From contig NC_135551.1 in assembly GCF_964340395.1 (NCBI RefSeq), positions 10,301,879-10,364,378 on the forward strand: 62,500 nucleotides of DNA, in the 5' to 3' direction. The stretch comes from Glandiceps talaboti. Taxonomy: Eukaryota > Hemichordata > Enteropneusta > Spengelidae. The translations under genes and the position numbers were made by a program. How positions within the stretch are numbered: position 1 is the first letter of the stretch; every line of letters starts with the position of its first letter. Shown piece by piece: positions 32,039 through 46,100 of the stretch. The notes beneath the pieces were generated by a model, which did no database searches, was not told the origin of the DNA, and saw only the letters and a list, made by a program, of their open reading frames with translations.

Positions 32039-33265
32039 GTGTCATTGCTAACCTGGAATGTTCGTGGTTTGAAAAGACATGACAATAACGAAGATGTCGT
32101 AAATTTTTGTAAAGAGTATGATATAGTTTGTGTCTTGGAAACATTTTGTAAGGAAAACGAAATTAGTTTTTTACATGGCTATCGAGCCTTTTCTTTTCCA
32201 GCAATTAGAAAGTCAGATAGGGGACGTCTTAGTGGCGGTGTTACTATTTATGTTAGACAGGTTCTGGTAGATAAGATTTTGAAGGTTGATGACAAGTCGT
32301 TAGAAAATTGCGTCTTTCTCACTTTCGACAAAAGTTTATTAAATATTGACAAGGACATCATATTGGGTTGCTGCTATTTTCGGCCGCAAAACTCTACAGA
32401 TGAGATTGAAAAGTTGAGTGACCATCTAACAGATGTGCTGGGTGTAAATTTAGACAAATGTATAATCTTAGCAGGAGATTTTAACGCAAGGATTGGTCAA
32501 TTGAACGATTATATAATCGACGATGCAACTGATCACATTCCTGCATTAGATAATGTACAGTATGTGTCTGACGATTTTTGTAAAGCTCGCATGTCTAAAG
32601 ACAAGGCTATAACACCTGCTGGTAAGGCTTTGATTGATTTATGTAAGAAATTTAATATTCATGTTTTGAACGGCAGAATTGGGAAGGATGAAAACGGAAG
32701 TTTTACCTGTTTAACGTATTCTGGTGCTAGCGTAGTTGACTACGTTATAATGTCATCTGAGTTGTTTACTAGTATAAGTGACTTTGAAATTCTTTCACGT
32801 GTTGAATCTGACCGTTTACTCTTGTCTTGTAAGCTTCATGCATCAGAGTTTCGAAAGTCAGAAACTAATATCAGTGGAAGCAATGTAGATGTATTTAATT
32901 TGGACCGATATCGCTGGTCAGAGACAAAAAGGAAAGATTTTGTAGAACGGGTTAATTCAGATACGTTAATTGGAATGTTTGAAGAATCACTTTCAACTTT
33001 ATCCGATATTGATGCTGGAATTAAAAAATTTACAAAGGCCTTACAGATTGCGGGGGCAGATATGAAGTGTATTGCTTCCAAACGAAAACCTGTTTTTAGT
33101 CAACAACCTGTTTGGTTCGATTATAATTGTCATTCACTAAAACGTAATATGTATAATGCTTTAAAAGTTTTCAGAAAAACGAGTACAGATGCTTCTTTGC
33201 ACGAGTATTTCTCAGCGAAAAAAGTGTTTAAAAATACGTGCAGAGAAAATTGCGTACATATGTAA
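32039..33265 (+). pseudogene. L1-like ORF2, endonuclease part only
   Basis: The frame is the same as ORF1, 13 codons after its stop. APE-type endonuclease signatures are in order: SLLTWNVRGLKR, LETFCKE, GDFNARIG and VVDYVIMS. The linker ends KKVFKNTCREN, and the frame then closes at 33,263-33,265 where the sequence jumps to the C-terminal domain in another frame. About 2 kb of expected reverse transcriptase is missing. Confidence 0.9.
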
Positions 33266-33645
33266 ATTTTAAGAGTTTACTTGAACCCGAGAAATATTTA
33301 TTTTTGAACTGTGATTTTAAAGTACGACAGATTATGGCATGTTTTCGGTGTGCATGTTTGCCTTTAGCTATTGAAACAGGTAGACATGAGGGTATAGAAA
33401 GTACGGCTAGATTTTGTCAAATTTGTAAAAGAAATATGATTGAAGACGAGTACCATTTTTTGTTTGAATGCTTCCTTTATAATGATTTGAGATTGAAATT
33501 TATTCCAGAGAATTTCATACTGTTTCCTAACCTATGTAAATTTAACCGTCTGATGGCCTCAAAAGATGATGCTGTCCTTAGGAAACTATCAAGTTATATC
33601 TATAAGGCTTTTCAGAGACGTAAAGAAATTTTGTCTTCAAGTTAA
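33238..33645 (+). pseudogene. L1-like ORF2, C-terminal Cys/His domain
   Basis: The frame reads ...KLRTYVNFKSL and then FRCACLPLAIETGRHEG...FCQICKRNMIEDEYHFLFEC, the zinc-knuckle-like tail common to L1-type ORF2 proteins of marine invertebrates. It overlaps the end of the endonuclease fragment in a different frame, which places the deletion joint at about 33,238-33,250. The stop is at 33,643-33,645. Confidence 0.85.
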
Positions 33646-34857
33646 GTGTTGATTCTGATTTTTTATAACTTTATCGTACCTCTGTATGTTTGTATGTATG
33701 TAACTGTGCTTTGATTTCACTGTAATGTAGATCCCTTGATTTCACGCACTCTGTAACTGAAAGTCATGATCTGACTTTGAATTTTTTGTAACCTCCTTGC
33801 AAATGGGCCGGAGGCCTGGAAATGCAATAAAACTATGATCTTGAAAAGTGTTACACCGTTGTGCGCGTACAAGGAGTATTCTCGTAAACCACAGTACAAT
33901 TGTTCTGTTGGCCTAACGAAAAATAATAGTCTAGCTTTAAGCCGTCCACAAATCTCGGGTATTAATTTTTCACGAGTAATGACGTCATGGCGATCGAATA
34001 ATCAACAACCTTCTCATGAAGACTGGTAAAATTTCAGCTGGTGTCCAAATGCCCTGAATAGTAGTCATTTCAAACACGGCCTCTACACGGGGACATCTAT
34101 TACAAAGAGGTTACTGATTTTATACGAAGTTTGGAGCGGTTTTTCAAATAATATGAAAAGTTCTAATTTCTTGACTTTTGGTCATTAGAGCTGTGACTAT
34201 TGTCGTACAGAGATGCTAATGACTAAATAGTCGACCAGTATCTAATATATGACTGCCTAGCTTGGTAATTCTTTTAGATTAAGCAGTGTAGGGGTAGTTT
34301 CTAATTTTGCGTTCATCTTTTCATAGGACATGAGAACAGAGTCAGAATTGGGCCTCAACTTACTGCATCTGCAAGTAGGACTACGAACGACCCCCCCCCC
34401 CCCACCCTACTCTCTTATATTCTTTTAAAATCTAGCTGTTGGTGTCTTTCTTCTACAGATAATGATAATAATACATGTAAGTTGAAGAATCGGACTGATG
34501 TATCGTTTTTTGCTGAGAACATGCATAAATAGCACGAGTAAATTTGCGTGTATTTTAGAATTCAATCACTGATACCTTTGATTGATAAGGCCGACACGAA
34601 GGTGCCCTTGTACAAGTGATTAATTACTAATTCATATGATTAGAGAACTAGATACAAGTCAAAGCAAAGTTGTTAAAGGAGTCAACATGGCCACCGTATT
34701 GATTTTTCCATGATGTTTGGCCAGTAATTTCTGCAAAAATCTACAACTAAAGCTTGCAAAAAATTGAAAAGTGTGTCTCTAGGTAGAACAGGCGTAGGGT
34801 CTTCTCCCTGTACAGCGCCTGTGAACTTTTCTTCGTACAGGATATTGTCATTCTATA

Positions 34858-34907
34858 AGTTGATTGACTGACTGCCTGACTGACTGACTGACTGAGTGCT
34901 TGCTTGC

Positions 34908-34957
<50 letters not shown>

Positions 34958-34958
34958 T
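34858..34958. repeat. (TTGA)n and (GACT)n microsatellite
   Basis: About 20 bp of GACT-type repeats, then about 55 bp of TTGA. Open frames across it are Ser-Ile-Asn-Gln repeats. Confidence 0.9.
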
Positions 34959-34959
34959 T

Positions 34960-36320
34960 TATTTTACTTGTAGGTCGCTGTGTTATGATTGTCACAAGTG
35001 CCGCCTTAGAAGACATGTTGAAGTGATAGAAGAATACAGACTTATTGATTTGCAAAAGTTACTAAATGTTCACATATCTAGCCCAGAGACTTAACTTTAG
35101 TTTTATGATCTAGTGATCAAAGCTCGATGAGATTTTTCTGCACTGAAGTCCGTTCTGGATTTGAAATTACCACCGAGATTTGTATTAAATCCAATTGGAG
35201 TGTTATAAACCGATGACATTATCACGTGACCTAGTGCACTCAAATTGGAAGGAAATTTCGGGCGTAAACATAACTATTTGAGTGAAATGGACAATTACAA
35301 CCATCTGTCAATATTATGTGTGACGGAATGTTGTTGTCAACATGATTCATCAACTGTTGTTATAACGGGATTCCCCTACGTCGGAATCTTCTCGACTTGA
35401 CGTATAATGCAGATAAAATCAACTTGATGTTGACGTAGGATCACTAAATTAGACAGCCAAGGACAATTATCGGATTTCATAAATTCGACAACGACTAACA
35501 TTTCCACAACAAGACAAAGATTACTACCAGTACATTTATCTGCTTTTCTTAAATTTAGATAGTATGGCGTGTATAATTAATTGAAGAAATAAAACGGTTC
35601 TCATACTATGTTTTTCTTCAATTTATGTGGTGTTGTCTTTTCTTACTTTCCCCTTTTCCAGTTCATTCCTTGTTTATCCTAAGTCTAGTAGTACTACAAT
35701 GAATCTTTTAAAGGGGACCTCTTCCCTATTTTTGTAAGTTGACGCATAGTTTTCAACTGATTCAGTGAATTAGCATTACCCTGGCATAAAACGGCTATGA
35801 ACTATGCAGTGCAGCTTTTAATTCCGAGGGTACGGGTGTATAGTCCATAGACTTGTCTTGGTGTTACTATTTCAAGGATGTCTGTACATCAAGCCAAGAC
35901 AGATACAACTAGAAGCACACGACTATATAATGACCACCAACAGCCTCTACTTTATCCAAGTGGATCTTCCATGTAAGCCTATGATGTAATCGCAGACACA
36001 CATGATCTATTGGAAAATGGGCAATTACACGTATGTCTCCATCAACATCATGAGTTCCACTTAAAATTTACAAGTTACATGTTACTTGAAAATATCTCAA
36101 ACTTGATTTAAGGACCAGTCAGTTTCTCCAGCCTGGGGGGGGGGGAGTCAATGGATACTTCCATCGGGCCGACAAAAAGTCACTGACCCACATCTGTAAA
36201 ACATGATGACCCCCCTCCCCCATTATCATATTCACATGGCAGGTACTTCTTGATCGTGACTCAGTGTGGACTGTTTGACCGTCTTGCAAGTACTTTATAA
36301 GATCCTCGGATAGCACTGTC
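34960..36320. other. Intergenic, no gene seen
   Basis: AT-rich DNA with no recognisable open frame or structured repeat beyond a G-tract near 36,135. Confidence 0.55.
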
Positions 36321-36329
36321 ATATAATTA

Positions 36330-37110
36330 TTGACTACACAGGGTAAATATATTCCACAAGGAGTTTAATAGCATCTTGACAGTGAAAGGTAGGGGGAAAG
36401 CTTGAGAAGGGAGTATGTACAGCTGTCATGGGGAGTCCTAGGAGGTCTCTGGAGGATTTTTACTCTTTAAAGTCAATTTTGAGACTATTCAGACACTTTC
36501 AGACAATAATTTCCAAGCTTTACAAGACAACACCAACATGTAAAAAGCAACTACACAGGGTTTAAATATTTTTTAAGTAAAGTTTAATAGCATCTTGACA
36601 GTAAGGGATAAGGGGAAGAGCTTGAAACTGGGATATGGCCACCTCTCTTGTGGGGGGGGGGGGGTCCTAGGGAGTCTCCCCCTAGAAGCCCTGGAGGTTT
36701 TTTACTCTTACAGCCAATTTTAGGCTATTGGGACCCTTTCAAGCAATAACTCAATCCATGCTTTACAAGACAGCACCATCAAGCATCAGAAACTATTCTT
36801 TATAACTCACATAGGGTTGAAATATACGGTTCTTAAAAGATAAAATGCGTCATTATAGTGAAGGTCAGCATATCTAATGGTAGTATCATTGGTAAGAGAG
36901 TTTTTGAGGATTAAGGCAATTTTAGACTATCTTGGCAAACATATCACATCTTTAAAAGACAATATAATCTCAAACTAGCATAGGGTGAAAATATTTAAGA
37001 ATTTAATATCCTTATGACAGTAAAAAGGTTGGTGCATCTGATTGTTGGTTGAATGTATGAGTGACCTTTCGGGATAAGGGAGTCCTTGGGGTTTGTTTCC
37101 CCAGGCAGAA
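36330..37110. repeat. Decayed tandem repeat, unit about 220-250 bp, three to four copies
   Basis: Phrases such as ACACAGGGTAAATAT...TTTAATAGCATCTTGACAGT and TTTTTACTCTT...CAATTTT recur near 36,336, 36,554 and 36,820, with a weaker copy near 36,980. Confidence 0.65.
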
Positions 37111-37149
37111 TTGGAAACTTTTTATAATTTGAAAAATCGCTTCAATCGT

Positions 37150-37521
<372 letters not shown>

Positions 37522-37627
37522 GTGGTGGTCGCCAGTAAGCTCTAGACACATGGGAAGTTATCCTATTAAAATAAAATAGACTTACGGTCAGATATAAAAT
37601 TGCATTAAGTGGAAAAGCGGTTTTATT

Positions 37628-37676
37628 ACAAAACAAAACAAAACAAAACAAAACAAAACAAAACAAAACAAAACAA
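37628..37676. repeat. (AAAAC)n microsatellite
   Basis: About nine AAAAC units, uninterrupted. Confidence 0.95.
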
Positions 37677-38319
37677 AGTGAAAAGACGCTTTCCAGTATG
37701 ATTGGTATGCTAGCTGCAAGAATGGTAGCGTTTAGTTTTGATTTTGCGGTGTGTGTTGTTGTTTTTACTGTTTTAAACCTTTGCAGTAATTATAGCTCAA
37801 CGCAACGACAACAAGCTCATTAATCAACGTAAACTGTGTACAAGACTCGACTCTGAGACCGACAGCGAGAGCAAAATGGCCAAACGACTGGATTACTAGC
37901 TAGAGCAGGCTCGGTATGTTGGGGTGACTCCTGAGAAGATATTTTTCGTTGACGAAGAAAGAGCTAGTAGCTTCTACCACCGCACCGTTTACTTTTCAAC
38001 CTAACAACTTGAAAAAAAACAACTTGTTTGGTTCCGGTTACCCGACGCGACCTAGTTTTTCACTGCTCGGATCCTAAACCTTTTAAGACCATTTGGAAAA
38101 CAATAAGTCGGTCCGAGCTCGCGTACTCTACCTATCTCTGCATATCAATATTACAGTGCTAACACGGAAGTAAAATCATGATAGAATATTGACCCGGAAG
38201 TAAAACAATGAATACGATGATGATGATGACGACATCAAAAGCTGCAGAACACACACTTTCTGTTTTACAGTGGCGATCAGTGGATGTGGATGTAACATCT
38301 GGTAAACGAAAAAACAACG

Positions 38320-41300
38320 ATGATGGAAACGGTTAGGTCAAGTTTTGCCATTTTTAGTGTATTTTTAAGTATGTTACAGATTTCAACTAGTATCCACGAT
38401 GGACCATTGACTTTACTGATTTCGTTCGACGGATTTCGATGGGATTATTTACAGAAAACCGAAACTCCAAATTTTGATCAGCTGATCGCAGACGGGTCTT
38501 TTGTTCCCGATGGCATACAGAATTCATTTATTACGAAGACATTTCCAAACCATTTTACCATTGCAACGGGTATGTGGGAGGAAAGCCACGGTATTGTCGC
38601 TAATAACATGTATGATCCAAATTTGAAAGAGCATTTTGCCATCGGTGAGGATGGTTTTAAAGACAGCAAATGGTGGGATAATGGTGCTGAGCCAATTTGG
38701 GTTACAAATCAACTCCACGGAGGTCGAAGCGGGGTTTATTTCTGGCCAGGAAGCGAGACAAAAATCAAAGGAATTCTACCGTATCACTATATGAACTACA
38801 GTAACACAACGCCTTTTAAAACACGTGTTGATGGAATTATCGACTGGTTCACAGCAAAAGAAGACCCGATTAATTTAGGACTGCTATATTTCAACGAACC
38901 AGACCACACAGGACACTCGAAGGGTCCTGATTCCGACGAAATTAAAACGGTCATAGAGATGTGCGACAATATCACCGGGTATTTGATTCAAAGATTGAAA
39001 GATGTTGGTCTGTACGATCAAATGAATTTAATAATAACAAGTGATCATGGAATGGCAGAATTGGACAAGTCACGTGTGATTAAGCTAGACGAGTACGTGA
39101 ATCGAGATCTTTATGATTATGTGGACCACACGCCAGTAGCTGCACTGAACCCACACGACCGTAAGTACATGCATGATGACGTAAATTCGTACAGAGATGT
39201 ACAGTATATAGTTGCAGTAATTGTTAATACACAATTTTTATCTTGTTTCTGGGTTTTCATTCTAGGAATCGTACATTATATTTGATTTTCACTCTAGGAA
39301 TCGTACATTATATTTTATCCCAGAATGTCAGAAACAAAAAAACAAAAAACATATTAATTATTTCAACTAATATTATACATAGATACACTAAATTTTTCCA
39401 CATGCAATCAAAGGAATGCATATAATTAGTTAGATTATTGTTTTCCTTGTCTACAGGCTAAATATAACAACATTTTGACTTGCATATATTTCTCCTACCT
39501 TAAAGCCTGGCGCACACACAAGCAAAGTGCTGAGCAAAAAGTCAAAAAGAGAGAAGTTGTGAGCATTTTGCTCACGGTTTGCCGCACACACGAGCAAAAA
39601 GTCATTCAAGGCAAAAATTATCAAACACGATAGATATTTGGCTCACAGCTCCGAACGTTCGAAATCTCATGAAAATTTACGCGCACACATGAGCTATCTG
39701 CTGAGGAAAATGGCATGAATGACTTTTTGCTCAGCACTTTGCTTGTGTGTGCGCCGGGCTTTAGGCCAAAAAAAATAATTGTGTGGTTCCGGTTACCTGA
39801 CCCCATCGAGCTTTTCACTGCTGACCCTAATTTTTTTTATGTGTTTGAGAAAAAAATAATAAAATTGCAAAAAATTGTGAAGTCTCACAAGAAATAGTGG
39901 ATGCAAAAACTGACCAACTTAAAAAGACAAAAGTGTTCTTCCAATTAAATCTGTAATGGCTTTACATGTGATGGGATAAAATAAACAACACAGAGACCGA
40001 CAATTTGGAAAACAATGGAAAACCTGAACTAGACACTCACACAGAAAAATAAAAAAATAAAAAAATAAAAAATCTACCTACCCCACCTATTCTAAAATTA
40101 AATGTAACCGGAACCACACATTTTTTTTTTATTAGGCCTTATGGAAATGATAATTATACAGCATATATTGATACATTTGTAGTAGCAGGATTCCTGTCAT
40201 TACAACAATCTATGATATACTACTTACAATTGTAAGATTCTCCCTTCATGGTTTGGTGCAACAATAGTACTAGGATGATGTATACTTTAAAAATGGCATA
40301 TAATAACACAATGCGGTTAGTCTTTGACTTAAGAGGTGCAGTCAGCATTAGTAATATCTGTGTACATGTAACCAGAAATTCTCTGAATTTTACATTGCTC
40401 CACCAAAAACTGCTATATACATTTAACAGATGTATTCTAAAGATACATTAATTCGAATCTGCATTGACTCGGATGCATACTCATTACTTTCCTTCAAACT
40501 TTTGGAGGAATTATAGGAGTGTCATTCACAGTACAAGATAGTTGGTTCTTTGATATTGTTCTGTCTTTCTCCTTTTTTTTTTATTTGTATGTTTTTCTAT
40601 TTTCAATTTTATCTTGATGGCCTGAAATAAAGAAATAATAAATAATGAATAAATTGGCAAGTACAGTAGGTGTTATGTGAGTCTTGTAGATTGTGGTCTT
40701 CTTGTGAAAAATAGTGTAAGGAGAATTTTAGTATGGCCACCCTAACAGGGTTGCTGAGAAAAGACAATTCATATTTCAGCAACATGTCAATGAATGATGT
40801 GTGAACAATTGTAAGACTTTATGGTGATGTTACATTCAAGTATTTTTTGTTATGTTCATTGTTATTCCCACAAAAAGATACATGAATAATTCATACGCCC
40901 CAGTCACAAATTTCACAATACATGTATGCTGGTCACATGAACAATGGTTTATTTTCAACAAAGGATGGTTTGACTTGCAAATGAATATCAAATTTGAAAG
41001 TAACGACCTGCATTTATTTTATATTATAATGTTCTCTCAGTGAAATACAATCGTTGTAGTACCATAGACATGACAGCCCTGAGCGAGGCGAAAATCTGTA
41101 TGACTTTTTGAGAACCCGAAAGTAAAGTTATACATGTACTCAAAATTGTGTGTACTTTCACTTGAACTACATGAGAAGTGGTGTTTCTGGTTTTGTAACT
41201 GTATATGACGGTCACAAAACAGAAATGTGTCATTTCCGGATTTTTTTTGCAATTCCGACATGTGACCATCATGTATATGGAATCAGAAACACCACTTTTT

Positions 41301-43089
41301 ATGCAGTGTATAAATATACAAAAACTGTGCAATCGTAAATTTGTACTCTTGTACTACTGTCAAATGAATGTCACTAAATATACAACAGAAGCCAGTTGAC
41401 TTGAAACAAAACAAAACAACAGGACTATGTCTCGTCAACAGTTTTACTAACACTAATCACTATATACCTTTCAACATTTGGTGTGACGAAAATGTTATCA
41501 GCCTTGTTAAATTTTTTTGTGTGTAACCTAACATTATCATATTTCAAATAAAACTGCTAAAATATTGTTTTTATTTTTATGTGATACAGCGATGCATTTT
41601 TTAAGCATTTCTATGAAAACACAAAAAGACAGATTAATTTGATTGATAATGATGCTGTTACTGTTGCATGAGGTACTTACAAATGTACATCATTGATGGG
41701 GTATACCCCCCCCCCCCCCAGTTCAAATATGTGCGTTTTATCATTGTTGCATTTCCAGTTGTTTGATACTGTTTACGTATTTTTAGCAAGTTTAGATGGG
41801 TAACGTTTTTTGAATGAAAACAAATCGCTTTGAAAACAAATGATTCTTTTGGCTGCATTTTCAAATCATTGCATTTTCATAATTTTTTTTTCTTTTTTTT
41901 TGGGGGGGGGGGGACATCTCTGTGTAAACAGGTGCAGATGCAAAAAAAAGCACTGTCACAATGACTGTTAATAATGCGATTTTATTTGAAAACAGAATTG
42001 TATAATTGGCCTTTCCAAAATTTGCCATGGTGGCGCTCTACTTCCTGTCTGTGTGTAACTTGGGGGTATAAATAGTATAGGTTACTCAGTCAATCATAGA
42101 GCACTGCTGCTTTCCTCGATGTCTGTGAACAATATGAAAAAAACATCCCTGATTTACACTTCTACAGAATACCAAGGGACAGAGCTCTTCAGAAACGGTA
42201 CTATGAGGTGATGATACCCCCAATTTGAGTGAGGGCGCTGTATTCTCAAGTTCTTGTTTGCAGTCTTAAATAGCCTATTGAGACCTTAATCTCTACTAAG
42301 ACAATTAACGGGTAATTCAGATATTGTTTGTTTAATTTAAATAATTTGTTTTTATTTGTAAATTTCAGCCAAGAACACTTTGACTGTGTATCGTGCTATC
42401 AGCAACATAGCTCATATGACAGTGTACATGAAGGGTGACGAAAAGAACAGCATACCGGATCACTTCCATTACACCAACAATCCACGGATAATGCCAATCA
42501 TCGCCATGGCTGATGAAGGATGGAGTATTGTCCGAAACATGTCAGATTTTGAAAAATTCTTTAAAGGTTAGTATGTTCTTCTCTCAAATAAAAATGTAGA
42601 AAACATCATAAGTATGAATAGTACTTATGAAGATGATGTGTTATAAAAAAAAATCATTCACTTAATATCCTTCACAGCCAATAATGATAAAAAAAAGGTC
42701 AATCATTCATTATCACAATTTAATACTGATAGTCATATGATTTATACAGTGAATACATACAAGACTTTCCAATTAGTAAAAATGATATATTTGCTGATAA
42801 AATTTTATTTAATACAGTAAGGGATGTGGATGACAACTGGGTATTTATTTTGGTTTTTCAATTATACACTTATGAAACAACTCCACTGTGTTTGTATACA
42901 AGGGAAAACAATGTGAAACAAGATGTATGTATATACAATGTACTAAATTCACGATCTGTACAAATGTTATTAAATGGTCTACTCTACAGTAATTAAGATT
43001 CCCAGACTTTGGGTTAGTTGGCTATTAAGCAATTATAAGGTTTAAAAACTTATCTTCGCTCCAAACCCCCCCCCCCACCCCCCAAAAAA

Positions 43090-43134
<45 letters not shown>

Positions 43135-46100
43135 AAATAAATAAAAAATAAATAAATAAAATAAAAAAAATAAATAAAAAAATAAAAAAGCTGATGTTTT
43201 CGGATTAGCATATCATTGAGTGATTTAGCCTCACTCTTTTTCAACAGCGTAAATAAAAATTAGTTGTTTTTCTGCAAGTATCATTCCAACGTGGACAACT
43301 TTTTATTATGAGATTATTATATATTAAGTATACAAGTAAACATTACCAGGAACATTTTACATGGTTCGTGATGAACATCTTCAGCTGACCTACGAAAGCC
43401 AAAAGTGTCTAGAGAGGAAATTGTTTATTTTTGTTCCTTGCTACTACCCGGTAATACTAATAGGTAACTCTGTAGCAGTGTCAATCAACTTGGGTGGATG
43501 TTAAGAGAGGAAATTGCTTTTTTTATTAATCATGTTAAGTGTCATATAGGGTAAGTGGTCGTCATGGCTATTTTTAATAACTTCATTAACTGTGATGGTA
43601 GACAAGTGAAGCGAATATTACATGGCTTAACAAGTAACATGTTACTATTTTAATAGAGTGCTGTGTCAGTGCCCCTTAACTTGCTTAATATCATCAACCA
43701 GTTACCTTTAAGAGTCACACTGACATTTAGATATAATTCTCTAATATAATTCTTTGCTCAGCTTAAGAAATTAAGGGGCCTTGTAGCAACTCGTGGTAAC
43801 AACAAACTCTTAGGTGACACATTTTATAGCTGAAAAAAGAATATACTTACTCAAGGATGTTTTATGAAAAGTGGGTAAAAATAATTAAAAAATTGGCAAG
43901 TTGGAACATTTGACTCACACTCACAGTCATAATTCGAGCCCCGCAAAACCAGCCTGATCATGTAGATAGTACATGTACGTCCAGGCTATGCAATTGTATA
44001 TTCTATATTTTTTCTCAGTTCAAAGACGATAATGTAACTTGTACATGGTATAATAATGTATTACAGGATTTAGGGTTCTTTAATTTTTGAAATTTATTTA
44101 AGTCCAGTCTCGAAAACTGTGTTGTTAGCTTAGCAACATGTGGAGTTCTCCCCATGAATTCAGACACATGATTGAAATTGGTTCAATGACTATTAGAGGT
44201 AATGAATATATTTGAAAAAAAGACCATATAGTTTCACTTGCCAACCTCATTGTGTACAAGTACTCAACCTTTGTATCATGCTGCGTTAACTCTGCTATAC
44301 TGATATACAGCACATTTTAAGTTACCATTCACCGACTGGCTTTGATAGAAGCACATAGCTATTAATAAGAAACTGCACATACTAAACTCCTAAGATAGAA
44401 AGATTTAACGAATACAGTTTCTTGCAATATTTTGTCTAAATAAAATGAACTAACATACCCCTATGCAGATATCAAATGTAGACGTTAAAACATTGGCACC
44501 TGCATGTCAGCATCTTGTTTCAGTATGGTTTATTTCATAATAGAAAAAAAATGTAGCAAGAAGTTGTGATCGTGATATCCTAGTGTACATGTAGAATACA
44601 CAGTTTCGTTATGGTTTCTGTGTGGTTGGTATCAAACAGAGCTGGTGTATGGAAACTTGATTGGACTGTAACTTTTATCATCATTATACCTGGAGTATAG
44701 TTTCCAATGCAATTCAGTAGAGAGCATGTGCATCAAACCCCGGGCATTAATTTTCTGTATAACGCCCGTGTACACTTTGCCCAATATGGCAAGTGGCATA
44801 CTCATTGGTATCCATTCACTCAGTGATTTGGCTTTGTTAATTTATTCACTGTTTTCACAATTTTGTGAATAAAATAGCATTTCAGTTCCAATTTATGTCA
44901 TTATGTGATTCAAATGATGTTACCGTGCCACTACATGGGGTATATGATAAAACGTTTATGGCATGGATATGGGTTTTGTGGACCTCAGTGATACTTCTAT
45001 TTAAACAACCTCAGTCTGCAAAACCCATATATATAACTGCAGATTAGTATAATATTATACATTTATACATGTTCACTCTGTGCAGTGACATAGCTAGAAA
45101 GAGAGTCTCAATGACAGATTTCAATAAGACTGAACTATCCAATATAGGGCAAACGAATAAAGTAACATCCACAAACGATGAATAATTCAATCATACACAA
45201 TGTATAGACTGTACCTCAGAGTAATTAAAACATGAAATTTGTGACTCCCATAGGTTGTAAAATTCATTGTAAATATTAAATTATTAATAAAAATATGAGA
45301 ACATTATTTAATAAATTATGTGATCGGTATGTTCAAATATGATATACAGTGGCTCAGGTTATTAAATTATAATATGGTGTAATTTGAGATGAGTAAATAG
45401 AATTCTGTCTGTACCTTCAATTTACACAGTAAACTTATACTCTAATAGCCCAAAACGAATATAGTCAAAACAAGTGATGTATTCTAAGAGTGGGTACAAG
45501 CTAGTCTAATTCCTATGACGTGTTACGATTACTATAATCATCTGCACTCACGTATAGGGAAAGTCCTTATTCTAGCACAGAAATCTGTGCTACCCCCACT
45601 GGATGCATGTCAGTAGTAATCCATCATAAATTGACAGGCAGTTGCAATTGGTTAGTTCTTTTTTCGACAATTGCTCATTAACCACACTCCACCTCTCCAG
45701 TCAGCAACTAAATTCATGTGCCGACGTGATAACATCATCACGTTTGTATGAATGTAGTCAGGGGTAGCACAGATTTCTGTGCTAGAATGAATTTCCTTAT
45801 ACGTGAGTGGAGATGATCATAGTAATCATAATGCATCGTATAGGAACTAGACTAGTAGAAGCTAGCTGTCTGCGTTCTGACATTTTATCAGGTTTGCCTA
45901 GACCAAACGTAGTATATTCTATTAAAGAGAGAAGTTGAGCTACATTGACCAGAGATTCCTTCTTGTCTAATGTTGGAAATATTGAACCTTAATGTAGTGT
46001 GCACCACAGAAATAAACTGTTTAATTAAATGTTTTGTTATTTGTTCAAGATATCTCAAACCCATGCACATCCACCCCTCAGTTCAAATCAAGGGGAAATT

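Larger units (their letters stand above)
30795..33839 (+). mobile_element. L1/Tx1-like non-LTR retrotransposon with internal deletion of the reverse transcriptase
   Basis: The element is 3,045 bp with exact borders set by a 14-bp target duplication CTTGAAAAGTGTTA (30,781-30,794 and 33,840-33,853). It has a 5' UTR, ORF1, an endonuclease and a C-terminal Cys/His domain, and it ends 8 bases after an AATAAA at 33,826-33,831 with no long poly(A) tail. The reverse transcriptase is absent. Confidence 0.93.
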
